Of a stretch of 64,000 bases of DNA, positions 43,599 to 51,809 are shown in pieces (the first letter of the stretch is position 1; every line of letters starts with the position of its first letter). The DNA lies in contig DASVLJ010000062.1 of NCBI GenBank assembly GCA_036384915.1, positions 62,001 to 126,000 of the forward strand, given 5' to 3'. Source of the stretch: PKWO01 sp036384915 (GTDB taxonomy: Bacteria > Pseudomonadota > Gammaproteobacteria > Burkholderiales > Burkholderiaceae_D). A program made the translations under genes and the position numbers. Below the pieces are notes generated by a model. That model ran no database searches and had not been told where the DNA came from. It saw only the letters and a list, made by a program, of their open reading frames with translations.

Positions 43599-43947
43599 AT
43601 ATGTCCTTTTATGTTTCCAAGGCCTTGGTAAAGCGATGGTTATATTTTTGGTAACTGTTGCCCTGTAGTAGCAACGCGTAAGTGTACCAAGCTCCGTGAA
43701 TCCGGGTTGGGCCCAGCCGCGTATCAAGAATGCGTCGCAAAAATTTTTGCAGCAGCGTGTAAGTAATCTGAAATTGCTGCGACGAAGGCATGAACCTGAT
43801 CACTGCGCAACAGTTGTGATTTTATGGTTTGACTCTGCTTCACCTTTGATTTGGATGCTGCCACAATAGCCTGCGCTCGCACGAGTCAGCTCAAGCCACG
43901 CGGGCGGAAGTATCCATAAACGTTCCACAACCTTTAGGAGATACGAA
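43599..43947. other. Intergenic region between M61 peptidase and bufferin operon
   Basis: This 349-base divergent gap holds no gene but several inverted repeats. GCAAAAATTTTTGC at 43737-43750 is a perfect 14-bp palindrome. CGTCGC (43733-43738) pairs with GCGACG (43779-43784), and GCAGCA near 43749 pairs with TGCTGC near 43776. A good ribosome-binding site TAGGAG lies seven bases before the bufferin ATG. No promoter stands out: TTCACC with CACAAT 17 bases later (around 43840-43868) is a weak candidate. Confidence 0.5.
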
Positions 43948-44211
43948 ATGAAACAAGCCATCGCTTCCGGTGCATTGATCGCCGCCGCCGCCGCCGCACT
44001 CGCCCTCTCGGGTTCCGCTTCCGCCGCCCCTGCCGCGTCGGGCGACGACACCGTGCACTGCGCTGGCGTCAACAGCTGCAAGGGCAAGGGCGACTGCAAG
44101 ACAGCCGAAAATGCCTGCAAGGGTCAAAACAGCTGCAAGGGCCACGGCTTCCTGGCACTGAAGGCTTCGGAATGCTCGGCCAAGGGCGGCAAGGTCATCG
44201 ACGCCAAGTAA
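43948..44211 (+). CDS. Bufferin-type metallophore precursor (BufA2-like)
   Basis: The 87-residue peptide has a Sec signal (about 1-27, ending SASA) and a short mature region with six cysteines (positions 38, 44, 50, 57, 63 and 76). Four lie in near-repeats, CAGVNSCKGKGDC and ACKGQNSCKGHG, a pattern I recognise from BufA2-type bufferins. Bufferins are periplasmic copper-binding RiPPs whose cysteines are oxidised to thiooxazole-type heterocycles by an MNIO enzyme. The next two genes encode exactly such an enzyme and its partner. Function in copper tolerance is inferred from the family. Confidence 0.88.
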   Translation: MKQAIASGALIAAAAAALALSGSASAAPAASGDDTVHCAGVNSCKGKGDCKTAENACKGQNSCKGHGFLALKASECSAKGGKVIDAK

Positions 44212-44288
44212 TCACGTGCCGCAAGCCCGCCGGCCGTTCCTTTCGTAACTGCCGGCGATTTTTTCTCCTCTCATTCCCGTGCCCTTCC

Positions 44289-45143
44289 ATGTCGATGTCG
44301 CAGCGCGTTCCTTCACCAGGCTTTGGCCTCGGCTTGCGTACCGATCACTACACAGAGATTCTTGCCGCACCTTGCCGCGTGGACTGGTTCGAAGCGCTTT
44401 CGGAAAACTATATGGTTCCGGGCGGCAAACCGCTGGCCATGCTCGACAAGATACGGCAAGACTATCCCATGGTCATGCACGGCGTTTCGATGTCGATCGG
44501 CGCCCCGGGTGGCCCTTCGCTGGAATACCTCACTGAATTGAAGCGCCTGGAGCGACGTATCGAACCGCTCTGGGTATCGGACCACATCTGCTGGACCGGC
44601 GTGCATGGACGCAACCTGCACGACCTGTTCCCCTTGCCCTACACGGAAGAAACCGTGCGCCTCGTGGCGCAGAATATCCGGCGCGTGCAGGATTTCCTCG
44701 GGCGCCCGCTGTTGTTGGAAAACGTATCGAGCTATGTCGCTTTCGCCGAAGACAGCTTGAGCGAATGGGAATTCGTTGCCGCGATTGCCGAAGAGTCTGA
44801 CAGCCTGATCCTGCTCGACGTCAATAACATCTATGTCAGCAGCGTCAATCACGGTTTCGACCCGCTCCATTACCTTGAGGCGATTCCGGTGCGGCGCGTG
44901 CAGCAAATCCATCTTGCGGGCCATAGCGATCACGGCGACTACATCGTCGATACGCACGATCACCCGATCGTCGATCCGGTCTGGGATCTGTATGGCGCCG
45001 CCGTACGCCGCTTCGGCAATGTGGCGACCATGATAGAACGCGACGACAACATCCCGCCGCTGGCCGAACTCGTGGCCGAGCTCGACGTGGCGCGCGGCGT
45101 CGCCGCACGCAATTTGCGGGAAACCGCAAAGGAAGCCGCATGA
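44289..45143 (+). CDS. MNIO (DUF692) peptide-modifying enzyme, BufB-like
   Basis: This 284-residue TIM-barrel protein of the DUF692 family is a multinuclear non-heme iron oxidase. Likely metal ligands can be placed by position: His64 (VMHGVSMS), His99 (SDHICW), Glu144 (LLLENVSSY), Asp177 (LLDVNN), His208 (QIHLAGHSD), Asp221 and His223 (IVDTHDHP) and Glu250. Homologues include MbnB (methanobactin) and BufB. The expected role is oxidation of Cys residues in the precursor encoded just upstream. The ATG at 44289 or 44295 starts the protein; the frame extends back into bufA as a shadow. It overlaps the next gene as ATGA. Confidence 0.93.
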   Translation: MSMSQRVPSPGFGLGLRTDHYTEILAAPCRVDWFEALSENYMVPGGKPLAMLDKIRQDYPMVMHGVSMSIGAPGGPSLEYLTELKRLERRIEPLWVSDHICWTGVHGRNLHDLFPLPYTEETVRLVAQNIRRVQDFLGRPLLLENVSSYVAFAEDSLSEWEFVAAIAEESDSLILLDVNNIYVSSVNHGFDPLHYLEAIPVRRVQQIHLAGHSDHGDYIVDTHDHPIVDPVWDLYGAAVRRFGNVATMIERDDNIPPLAELVAELDVARGVAARNLRETAKEAA

Positions 45144-45925
45144 GCCTTGCGCGCATCCAGGATGCCTTTCAGAATTACGTGCTGGCCGGCGACCGAGAGC
45201 AGCCGGCCATTGCCGGCTTGATCGACCAGCGCCACGGCTTGCCGGCACGCGAGCGGCTGGCGATCTATTACGATGCCTACCGCATCCGCTTGAAGGATGC
45301 GCTGGCTGAAGCCTTCGACAAAACCTATGCCTATGTCGGCGACGACGTGTTCGCCGACCTGTGCCGCAGCTACATCGACGCCCACCCTTCGCCGTTCCGC
45401 AACCTTCGCTGGTTTGGGGACCGCTTTGCCGCACATGTGGCCGAAACCCTGCCGGACCACCCTGTCGTGTCCGAGTTGGCGGCGTTCGAATGGGCGCTGG
45501 GCTTGGCTTTCGACGCGGAAGACGCCCCGGTCCTGGCCATGGCCGAGTTGCAGCAGCTCGATGCTTCGGCATGGGAAAATATCGGCTTCGTGCCGCACCC
45601 CTCGCTTCAATTGCTCCCCTTGCATTGGAACGCTTCGGCGCTCTGGCTGGCATTGGGCAAGGAAGAGATACCTCCCGACGCGGCGCAAAATCCCGAACCG
45701 CTCACCTGGCTGGTCTGGCGCAAGGAGCTGCAGCCCCATTTTCGTTCGCTCGACCGTTTCGAAGCTGCCGCCCTCAAGGGGCTGGCGGCAGGGTGCAGCT
45801 TTGCCGAGGTCTGTGCCGAAGCCGCCGAGCACGGCGGTGTCGTCGGTGAGGATGTCACCAGCCGCATCGCCGGCTGGCTTCATGCCTGGATCAGTGAGTC
45901 CATGTTGACGGCGTATCGGCTGTAG
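45140..45925 (+). CDS. DUF2063-domain partner protein, BufC-like
   Basis: The 261-residue protein has an N-terminal DUF2063 DNA-binding-like domain (about 5-95; LIDQRHGLPARERLAIYYDAYRIR, then FADLCRSYIDAHPSPFRNLRWFG). A second domain (about 110-255) follows. In bufferin and related MNIO clusters the partner (BufC, MbnC-like) binds the precursor leader and presents it to the DUF692 enzyme. The coding region overlaps the enzyme gene by ATGA, supporting a stoichiometric complex. No DoxX-type gene follows, unlike many bufferin operons. Confidence 0.92.
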   Translation: MSLARIQDAFQNYVLAGDREQPAIAGLIDQRHGLPARERLAIYYDAYRIRLKDALAEAFDKTYAYVGDDVFADLCRSYIDAHPSPFRNLRWFGDRFAAHVAETLPDHPVVSELAAFEWALGLAFDAEDAPVLAMAELQQLDASAWENIGFVPHPSLQLLPLHWNASALWLALGKEEIPPDAAQNPEPLTWLVWRKELQPHFRSLDRFEAAALKGLAAGCSFAEVCAEAAEHGGVVGEDVTSRIAGWLHAWISESMLTAYRL

Positions 45926-46057
45926 CGCCGGTAGTAATACCACTTCCCGTGCTTGGCAAAGCATCAAGCGCAAATATAAATTGTTACCGCAGGCACTTTT
46001 TTCCCGCCGGTTAGTCATATTCCTCGAGAAAAAAGTAGGATTCCGGTCGGGATTGTG

Positions 46058-46086
46058 GTCAACAATGCACGCATCCGCTTTATACT
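46058..46086 (+). promoter_or_regulatory. Candidate promoter of the gsp operon
   Basis: TATACT at 46081-46086 is a good -10 box. With a 17-base spacer the -35 position reads GTCAAC (46058-46063), a poor match. The sequence TTAGTCAT followed closely by TTCC occurs twice around it, at 46007-46023 and 46102-46116. Confidence 0.45.
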
Positions 46087-46129
46087 CGCTGTTTGTTTGA
46101 TCCGTTAGTCATTCCCAAAAGAAACTTAT

Positions 46130-46579
46130 ATGAGACCTTCTTTCCTGACCCGCCAAACCAAGAACGGCCAGCGCAGCCGCGGTTTTACTCTGATCGAAAT
46201 GATGGTGGTGATGCTGATTATCGGCATCATGGCGGCCATGGTCGTGCCCAACCTGATCGACAAGGGCGATCAGGCCAAGGTGACGGCGGCCAAGGGCGAT
46301 ATCGCGACCATCATGCAGGCGCTGAAGATGTACCATCTCGACAATTCGCGTTACCCGACCACGGAGCAGGGCTTGCAGGCGCTCGTGGCCAAGCCCACCG
46401 CGGGTCCCACGGCGAATGGCTGGAAGGGGTATCTTGAAAAACTGCCCAAGGATCCCTGGGGCAACCAATATCAATACCTCTCGCCCGGCGTACACGGCGA
46501 AATCGACGTGTTTTCCTATGGCGCCGACGGCCAGCCCGGCGGCACAGGAAACGATGCCGATATAGGCTCTTGGGAATAA
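46130..46579 (+). CDS. gspG: Type II secretion system major pseudopilin
   Basis: The 149-residue prepilin has a leader ending RG and the cleavage motif G|FTLIEMMVV, with Glu5 of the mature protein. The globular domain ends in the calcium-binding type loop SYGADGQPGGTGNDADI, typical of GspG. It forms the shaft of the pseudopilus. It is the first gene of the operon and begins after a region with a TATACT -10 box. Confidence 0.97.
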   Translation: MRPSFLTRQTKNGQRSRGFTLIEMMVVMLIIGIMAAMVVPNLIDKGDQAKVTAAKGDIATIMQALKMYHLDNSRYPTTEQGLQALVAKPTAGPTANGWKGYLEKLPKDPWGNQYQYLSPGVHGEIDVFSYGADGQPGGTGNDADIGSWE

Positions 46580-46610
46580 TCGCGTCAGGGCGCCGGGGAA
46601 GACAGTCACC

Positions 46611-47081
46611 ATGCACCGGCACGCGCGCGGCTTTTCGCTGCTTGAGTTGTTGATCGTCATGGCAATCGTCGGCCTGACGCTGGGCATGGTGTCGTTGAGC
46701 GCTTCGCAGAACGCGCAAAAGGACTTGCAGAACGACGCGCAGCGCATAGCGCTGCTGCTGCAAATGGCGCGCGACGAAGCCATCGTGCGAGACCGGCCCG
46801 TCGCCTTCGAGGCCGACGAAAATCATTACGACTTCCTGGTTAAGAACGACAAGGACTGGGAACCGATCTCCGATGACGATTTGATGCGCTCGCGCGAATT
46901 CAAGCGCGCGCCCGTCACTTTATCGATGACGCCGCAGCCGGAATCCAGCCAAAACAACGGCATGCTGCGCATCGTGTTCGGCCGCGAACCGGTGGACAAG
47001 CCCTTCGTGCTCAAGCTGGCGCAGGGTGACGACGCGGTTTCGATCCAGGCCGACGGCATCGGCCACTTCACGGTCCAGTGA
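46611..47081 (+). CDS. gspH: Type II secretion system minor pseudopilin GspH
   Basis: The 156-residue prepilin has a short leader (MHRHARG) and cleavage motif G|FSLLELLIV, followed by a hydrophobic helix and a beta-rich domain (FGREPVDKPFVLKLAQGDD). It belongs to the pseudopilus tip. Its stop overlaps the gspI start as TGATG. Confidence 0.93.
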   Translation: MHRHARGFSLLELLIVMAIVGLTLGMVSLSASQNAQKDLQNDAQRIALLLQMARDEAIVRDRPVAFEADENHYDFLVKNDKDWEPISDDDLMRSREFKRAPVTLSMTPQPESSQNNGMLRIVFGREPVDKPFVLKLAQGDDAVSIQADGIGHFTVQ

Positions 47082-47467
47082 TGAAGCGCCGCGCCGCTCA
47101 CGGATTCACCCTGCAAAGAGGGTTTACGCTTCTTGAGGTGCTGGTGGCGCTGATCATCGTCGCCACCGCCCTCGGCGCCAGCCTGCGCGCAGTCGGCAGC
47201 CTGTCCAACAACAGCGCCGGCCTGCGCGCGAACATGATGGCCACCTGGTCGGCGGAAAACCGGCTGACCCAGATCCGTCTGGCCAGTGAGTTTCCCGACC
47301 TCGGCGAAAGCACCTCGGATTGCCCGCAGGGCGACTTGAAACTGGTGTGCAAGCAAGTGGTGCTGGCCACGCCCAATCCGATGTTCCGCCGGGTTCAGGT
47401 CAGCGTCTATGAGGAAAGCGAGCCGAGCCGGCAAATCATCAAGCTGACGCAACTGGTGCCGCGATGA
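47081..47467 (+). CDS. gspI: Type II secretion system minor pseudopilin GspI
   Basis: The 128-residue prepilin has leader ending QRG and motif G|FTLLEVLVALIIVATALG. It is one of the smallest pseudopilins and, with GspJ and GspK, caps the pseudopilus. The ATG at 47081 overlaps the gspH stop codon; a GTG three bases upstream is less likely. Confidence 0.93.
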   Translation: MKRRAAHGFTLQRGFTLLEVLVALIIVATALGASLRAVGSLSNNSAGLRANMMATWSAENRLTQIRLASEFPDLGESTSDCPQGDLKLVCKQVVLATPNPMFRRVQVSVYEESEPSRQIIKLTQLVPR

Positions 47468-48108
47468 AATCCGCCAGAGCCACACGCGCCCAGGGCTTCA
47501 CCCTGATCGAATTGCTGATCGCGATTTCCATCCTGGCAATGGTGGCGGCGCTGGGCTGGCGCGGCCTGGACGGTATCGTGCGGGCGCGCGAGCAATTGAC
47601 GAACAACCTTGAAGAAACGCGCGGCATGCAATTGACCTTTGCGCAACTGCAAAACGATTGTGCCAATGTCGCGCCGCTGGCCGTGATCGGCGCGCGGCCG
47701 CAGCTGCTGGCCGACGGCGAGCGTATCCGCCTGGTGCGCGCGGTCTATGCCGATGGCGAACCTTCGCGGCTCGAAGTTGTGGTGTACCGGCTCGATAATG
47801 GCGTGCTGACGCGGCGCGAATCGAAAGCCACGCGCGACTTGCACGAACTCGATGCGCTGTGGCAAGCCACGTCCGACGATACCGATAGCAATTCCCAACC
47901 TGTGGTGCTGCAAAATGGCTTGAGCAGCATGAGCATGCGCACCTGGATTGGCGCCGGCCCCTGGCAAACCGGCGCGGCGCCGCCGTCGACGGCCAATATC
48001 GTGCCTGGACAAGTCGGCAACCCGAATGCCTTGAAGGGCCTGGAAGTCTCGCTGCAGGGCAAATCGGGCGCAGTCATGCTCAAAGTCTTTCTGATCGGTG
48101 CCGCATGA
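47464..48108 (+). CDS. gspJ: Type II secretion system minor pseudopilin GspJ
   Basis: The 214-residue prepilin has leader MKSARATRAQG and motif G|FTLIELLIAISILAMVAAL, followed by the long coiled helix typical of GspJ. It overlaps gspI as ATGA and gspK as ATGA, which indicates tight coupling. Confidence 0.95.
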   Translation: MKSARATRAQGFTLIELLIAISILAMVAALGWRGLDGIVRAREQLTNNLEETRGMQLTFAQLQNDCANVAPLAVIGARPQLLADGERIRLVRAVYADGEPSRLEVVVYRLDNGVLTRRESKATRDLHELDALWQATSDDTDSNSQPVVLQNGLSSMSMRTWIGAGPWQTGAAPPSTANIVPGQVGNPNALKGLEVSLQGKSGAVMLKVFLIGAA

Positions 48109-49169
48109 GACGCCTGGTCAAGTATCGGCGCAAGACCGAACGCGGGGTGGCCGTTATCACGGCCTTGCTATTGACCACGCTGGCCATCACCATCGTCGCC
48201 AGCCTGTTTTGGCAGCAGCAGGTGCAGGTGCGCTCGATCGAAAACCAGCGCCTGCAATTGCAAAAGCTCTGGATCCTGCGCGGCGCGCTCGATTATGCGC
48301 GTCTGGTGTTGCGCGAAGATGCGCGTACCTCCAATATCGACCATCTCGGCGAGCCCTGGGCCGTACCGCTCGAAGAAACCAGGCTAGACCAATTCGTCGA
48401 CAATAACCGCAGCGAGGAAGAAGCCAGCGATGCCACGCTTTCGGGCAATATCGTCGATGCGCAATCGCGCTACAACCTGACCAATCTCTGCGTCGGCGGC
48501 GTGATCGATCCGACCCAGGTTGCGACGTTCGGCCGCTTGCTGACCAATCTCGGCTTGCCGCCGTCATTGGCGGACGCGACCGCCAAGTTCATGCAAGTGG
48601 CGCAAAAGAACAGCGGACAGACCCAGCAAGCGGCCGCAGCCGCCGAAGCCCAAGCCACGGCTGCTGCAACGGTGGCCAATGCCAACATGAACAGCATGTC
48701 CTCGACCACGGCGGGCACCGCACCGATCACGGGCGCCTTGCCGACGGCCGAAGGCGGCGGAACCACCGAGCCCCTGGGCTTGACCCAGCGCGACGATTTG
48801 CTTGCGGTGCAAGGATTTAGTCCGCAAATGATCGACAAGCTCAAGGATTACATTATCGTGCTGCCGACGCCGACGCCGGTCAACGTCAATACCGCCCCGG
48901 CCGAAGTCGTCAGCGCCATCATTCCCGATCTTTCGCTGGCCGACGCGAACGGCATTCTGGCCCGCCGCACCTTTTACAATACCGTTGCCGACTTTGCATC
49001 GCATTTGGGCGGCAAGGCGGCGACCCTGGGCAATAATGCGGCCGACGTGAAGACGAATTATTTTTTGGTAAACGGTAAAGTGCGCTTGAGCCGGGCCGCT
49101 CTCGACGTACAATCGCTGATTCAGCGTAACGGTACCAATACGGCAATTATCTGGACCAGGCAGAACTAG
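48105..49169 (+). CDS. gspK: Type II secretion system minor pseudopilin GspK
   Basis: The 354-residue protein is the large minor pseudopilin. The N-terminal hydrophobic segment reads RGVAVITALLLTTLAITIVASLF, without Glu at position 5, as is usual in GspK. A SAM-like insertion region with PVNVNTAPAEVVSAII near the C-terminus is typical. The Ala/Gln/Thr-rich stretch near residues 167-215 is low complexity and longer than in many homologues. It sits at the tip of the pseudopilus. Confidence 0.95.
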   Translation: MRRLVKYRRKTERGVAVITALLLTTLAITIVASLFWQQQVQVRSIENQRLQLQKLWILRGALDYARLVLREDARTSNIDHLGEPWAVPLEETRLDQFVDNNRSEEEASDATLSGNIVDAQSRYNLTNLCVGGVIDPTQVATFGRLLTNLGLPPSLADATAKFMQVAQKNSGQTQQAAAAAEAQATAAATVANANMNSMSSTTAGTAPITGALPTAEGGGTTEPLGLTQRDDLLAVQGFSPQMIDKLKDYIIVLPTPTPVNVNTAPAEVVSAIIPDLSLADANGILARRTFYNTVADFASHLGGKAATLGNNAADVKTNYFLVNGKVRLSRAALDVQSLIQRNGTNTAIIWTRQN

Positions 49170-49236
49170 GACCGCAGTTGAGGCATCAATTAGGACAGCA
49201 TCCACGACTGTCCCACTGATTGGGGAAGACGAGACT

Positions 49237-50505
49237 TTGAGCATTCTGTACATACGCCTGCCGTCAAAAGCGGCGGCAGACGCTGCCGAGCATTGGGCTG
49301 CCCTGCCCAGCTCCTATGCGCTCGCGGCCAATAGCGGCGCGGTGGAAAAGGAAGGCTCGGCACCGCTGGCCGACCTGTCCGGGATGGTGACAGGCGCCGA
49401 CCGCACGGTCCTGCTGCTGGCCGCATCCGACGTCAGTTTCCTGCGTGTCAAGACGCCGCCGCTCTCGCCGGCCAAGCTCAAGCTGGCCCTGCCCAACCTC
49501 GTCGAAGACCAGTTGATGATGGACCCGTCCGAATGCGTGGTCGTTCCTGGCGACCTCGCCGACGACTTGCGCACCGCCATCGTGGCGCAGCGCGGCTGGC
49601 TCGAAATCCTGGTCAGGACCTTCACCGGCTATGGCGCGAAGAGCGTGGCGGTGGTGCCGTCCCAATCCTGCCTGCCGTTCGATGAAAGCGCCGCCACCGC
49701 GCTGGTGACCGAGCACGGCGCCGACCTCGACCTGGCGCTGCGCCTTGCGCCGCAGGAAGCCCTCGGCTTGCCGATCTACGCCGTCGACACCGAGGCGCCG
49801 CAGGAAGTGTTCTCGGCGATAGCCGCGCTCGCCCACGGCCGCTCGCTGGTGCTTTACGTGCCGCAGGCGCGCGTGCCGGCCTTCCAGGACGAGGCGGCCA
49901 GGCATGCGGCCGAAGGGCTGGAAATCCAGGTCTATGCCGACAGTTGGCCGCGCGTGATCGGCCAACTCGGCAAGACTCCCTTGAATCTGGCAACAGCCTT
50001 GGGCGGTGCCGGTGCGCGCCAGATCGAGTGGCGCCAGTGGCGCTGGCCGGTCGTGCTTGCCGTTCTGCTGGTCCTGGTCAACGCGGTCGGCTTGAACGTG
50101 GAATGGTTCCGCATGAAGCGCGAAGCCAAGTCCCTGCACGACGGCATGGTACAGATATACCGTTCCGCCTTTCCCAACGATACGACCATTCTCGATCCCT
50201 TGGCGCAGATGAAGAAAAAGGTGGCCGACGCGGAACGCGATTCGGGCAAATCCTCACCCGACGATTTTTCCCAATTGGCCGGGAATTTTGCCGAAGTGTT
50301 GGGCGACGCATTGCGCAGCAGCAAGGCACCGAAGCCGGTGAACGAGGTGATTTCCTCCGTCGAGTACCGCGACCATAGCCTGCTGGTGCACCTCAAATCC
50401 GACAATCCGGTTTCCATCGACAAGATCAAGTTCGGCTTGAGTGCGCGCAATTTGAGCGTGACGACACCGCAAGCCGGTGTGTGGCAGATCAGGAGCGGCA
50501 AATGA
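49237..50505 (+). CDS. gspL: Type II secretion system protein GspL
   Basis: The 422-residue inner-membrane protein has an actin-like cytoplasmic domain (about 1-260) that binds the ATPase GspE, one membrane segment (about 267-287; WPVVLAVLLVLVNAVGLNV) and a periplasmic ferredoxin-like domain that pairs with GspM. The start is a TTG at 49237 (SILYIRLPSK follows) supported by GGGGA about ten bases upstream; no ATG lies before the conserved region. Confidence 0.93.
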   Translation: MSILYIRLPSKAAADAAEHWAALPSSYALAANSGAVEKEGSAPLADLSGMVTGADRTVLLLAASDVSFLRVKTPPLSPAKLKLALPNLVEDQLMMDPSECVVVPGDLADDLRTAIVAQRGWLEILVRTFTGYGAKSVAVVPSQSCLPFDESAATALVTEHGADLDLALRLAPQEALGLPIYAVDTEAPQEVFSAIAALAHGRSLVLYVPQARVPAFQDEAARHAAEGLEIQVYADSWPRVIGQLGKTPLNLATALGGAGARQIEWRQWRWPVVLAVLLVLVNAVGLNVEWFRMKREAKSLHDGMVQIYRSAFPNDTTILDPLAQMKKKVADAERDSGKSSPDDFSQLAGNFAEVLGDALRSSKAPKPVNEVISSVEYRDHSLLVHLKSDNPVSIDKIKFGLSARNLSVTTPQAGVWQIRSGK

Positions 50506-51026
50506 GCGACACGAAGAATCCGGGCGTGCTGGACGACTTGCGCGATTCGGCTGCCGCTTTCTGGGGCGAGCGTAACGAGCGCGAGCGTCGCATCCTGATC
50601 GCCGGCGCCGTGGCCGTGGTGGTCGGTATCTGCTATGCGCTACTGTTCAATCCGGCGCTCAAAGGGCGCAAGCAATTGAACGGCGAACTGCCCGAGTTGC
50701 GCCAGCAATCTGCTGAAATGCAATCGCTCGCGGGCCAGGCGGCGCAATTGAAGAATGCCGCTTCCGCCGCAACCGATCCTGTGTCACAGGAAAGCGTCGC
50801 CGGCTCGCTCGGCACGCGCGGCTTGAAGCCGAAGAGCATTTCGGTTTCGGATGGTTTCGTGCGCCTGCAATTGGACGGCGTATCCTTTGCCGGCCTTGCC
50901 GATTGGCTCGATGAGCAGCAAAAGAGCACGCACCTGGTCGTGATCGAAGCCAATTTCGTGCCGCAAAAGCAGATTGACACGGTCAATGCCACGCTGACGC
51001 TGAAGCAGCAGCGCCCGGAGGGTTGA
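50502..51026 (+). CDS. gspM: Type II secretion system protein GspM
   Basis: This 174-residue bitopic protein has a membrane segment (about 37-57) and a short periplasmic ferredoxin-like domain (LDGVSFAGLADWLDEQQK). It stabilises GspL and GspE in the assembly platform. The ATG overlaps the gspL stop as ATGA; an upstream in-frame start is unlikely. Confidence 0.92.
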   Translation: MSDTKNPGVLDDLRDSAAAFWGERNERERRILIAGAVAVVVGICYALLFNPALKGRKQLNGELPELRQQSAEMQSLAGQAAQLKNAASAATDPVSQESVAGSLGTRGLKPKSISVSDGFVRLQLDGVSFAGLADWLDEQQKSTHLVVIEANFVPQKQIDTVNATLTLKQQRPEG

Positions 51027-51032
51027 GTCTCG

Positions 51033-51800
51033 ATGCGTACCGTACTCTGGTCCCTTGCCGCCCTGTTGTGCGTCGCCCTGACTGCGCTGGTGTTTTTCCC
51101 GGCGTCGTGGCTGACCTACAAGGTGGAGCAGGAGACCGGCGGGCGTTTGACGCTGGGCGATCCGCAAGGCACACTGTGGCGCGGTTCGGCCTTCATCGGC
51201 GTGGCGCCGGGCAAGGGCGACCCCGTGACGCCGCTCTTGCCTGGGCGCTTCTCGTGGAAGCTCTCGCCCATGGCCTTGTTCGGCCAGGTCGACATGGAAC
51301 TGGAAAATCCCGAATCGCTGTCGCAGCCGCTCAAGATAACGGGCAGTTGGTCGCAGTGGCAGGTGTCGGGCGCCTCGGTCAATTTGCCTGCGGACAGGCT
51401 GGCCGGTTTGGGCGCGCCGTTGAACACTATCCAGCCTTCGGGGCGGATGCAATTCAGTTGGGGCCCTCTGCTGGTGGCGCAGCATGGCGCGACGGTGGCA
51501 GTCAACGGCAGCACCAGCCTGGAGTTGTCCGACATGTCTTCGCGCCTGTCCAACATCAAGCCGCTGGGCGCCTACCACGTGAGCATACAGTGGAGCGGCG
51601 AATCGGCACACCTCGAATTGAAGACCACGAGCGGCCCGATGTTGCTGTCGGGGCAGGGCGACCTGAGCAATGGGCAATTCCATTTTTCCGGGCAGGCGGA
51701 AGCGGAAGCAGGGCAGGAGCAAAAGTTGGCAGGTTTGTTGAACTTGCTGGGACAGCGGCAGAGGATCGGCGATAAGGACGTGTTTGCTTTGAGGTTATGA
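51033..51800 (+). CDS. gspN: Type II secretion system protein GspN
   Basis: The 255-residue protein has one N-terminal membrane segment (about 5-25) and a periplasmic region rich in beta strands: GRLTLGDPQGTLWRGSAF is typical of GspN. The protein is optional in many T2SS and its role is poorly known. It lies six bases after gspM and nine before gspD. Confidence 0.9.
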   Translation: MRTVLWSLAALLCVALTALVFFPASWLTYKVEQETGGRLTLGDPQGTLWRGSAFIGVAPGKGDPVTPLLPGRFSWKLSPMALFGQVDMELENPESLSQPLKITGSWSQWQVSGASVNLPADRLAGLGAPLNTIQPSGRMQFSWGPLLVAQHGATVAVNGSTSLELSDMSSRLSNIKPLGAYHVSIQWSGESAHLELKTTSGPMLLSGQGDLSNGQFHFSGQAEAEAGQEQKLAGLLNLLGQRQRIGDKDVFALRL

Positions 51801-51809
51801 ACTAGAGCT

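Noticed and set aside
43908..43926. ECF-type promoter GGAA...CGTT before the bufferin gene
   Set aside because: The distance between the two parts is about 12 bases, too short for the usual 15-17.
44172..44288. Longer N-terminus for the DUF692 enzyme
   Set aside because: The extension lies inside the precursor gene in another frame; conserved sequence begins only after the ATG at 44289.
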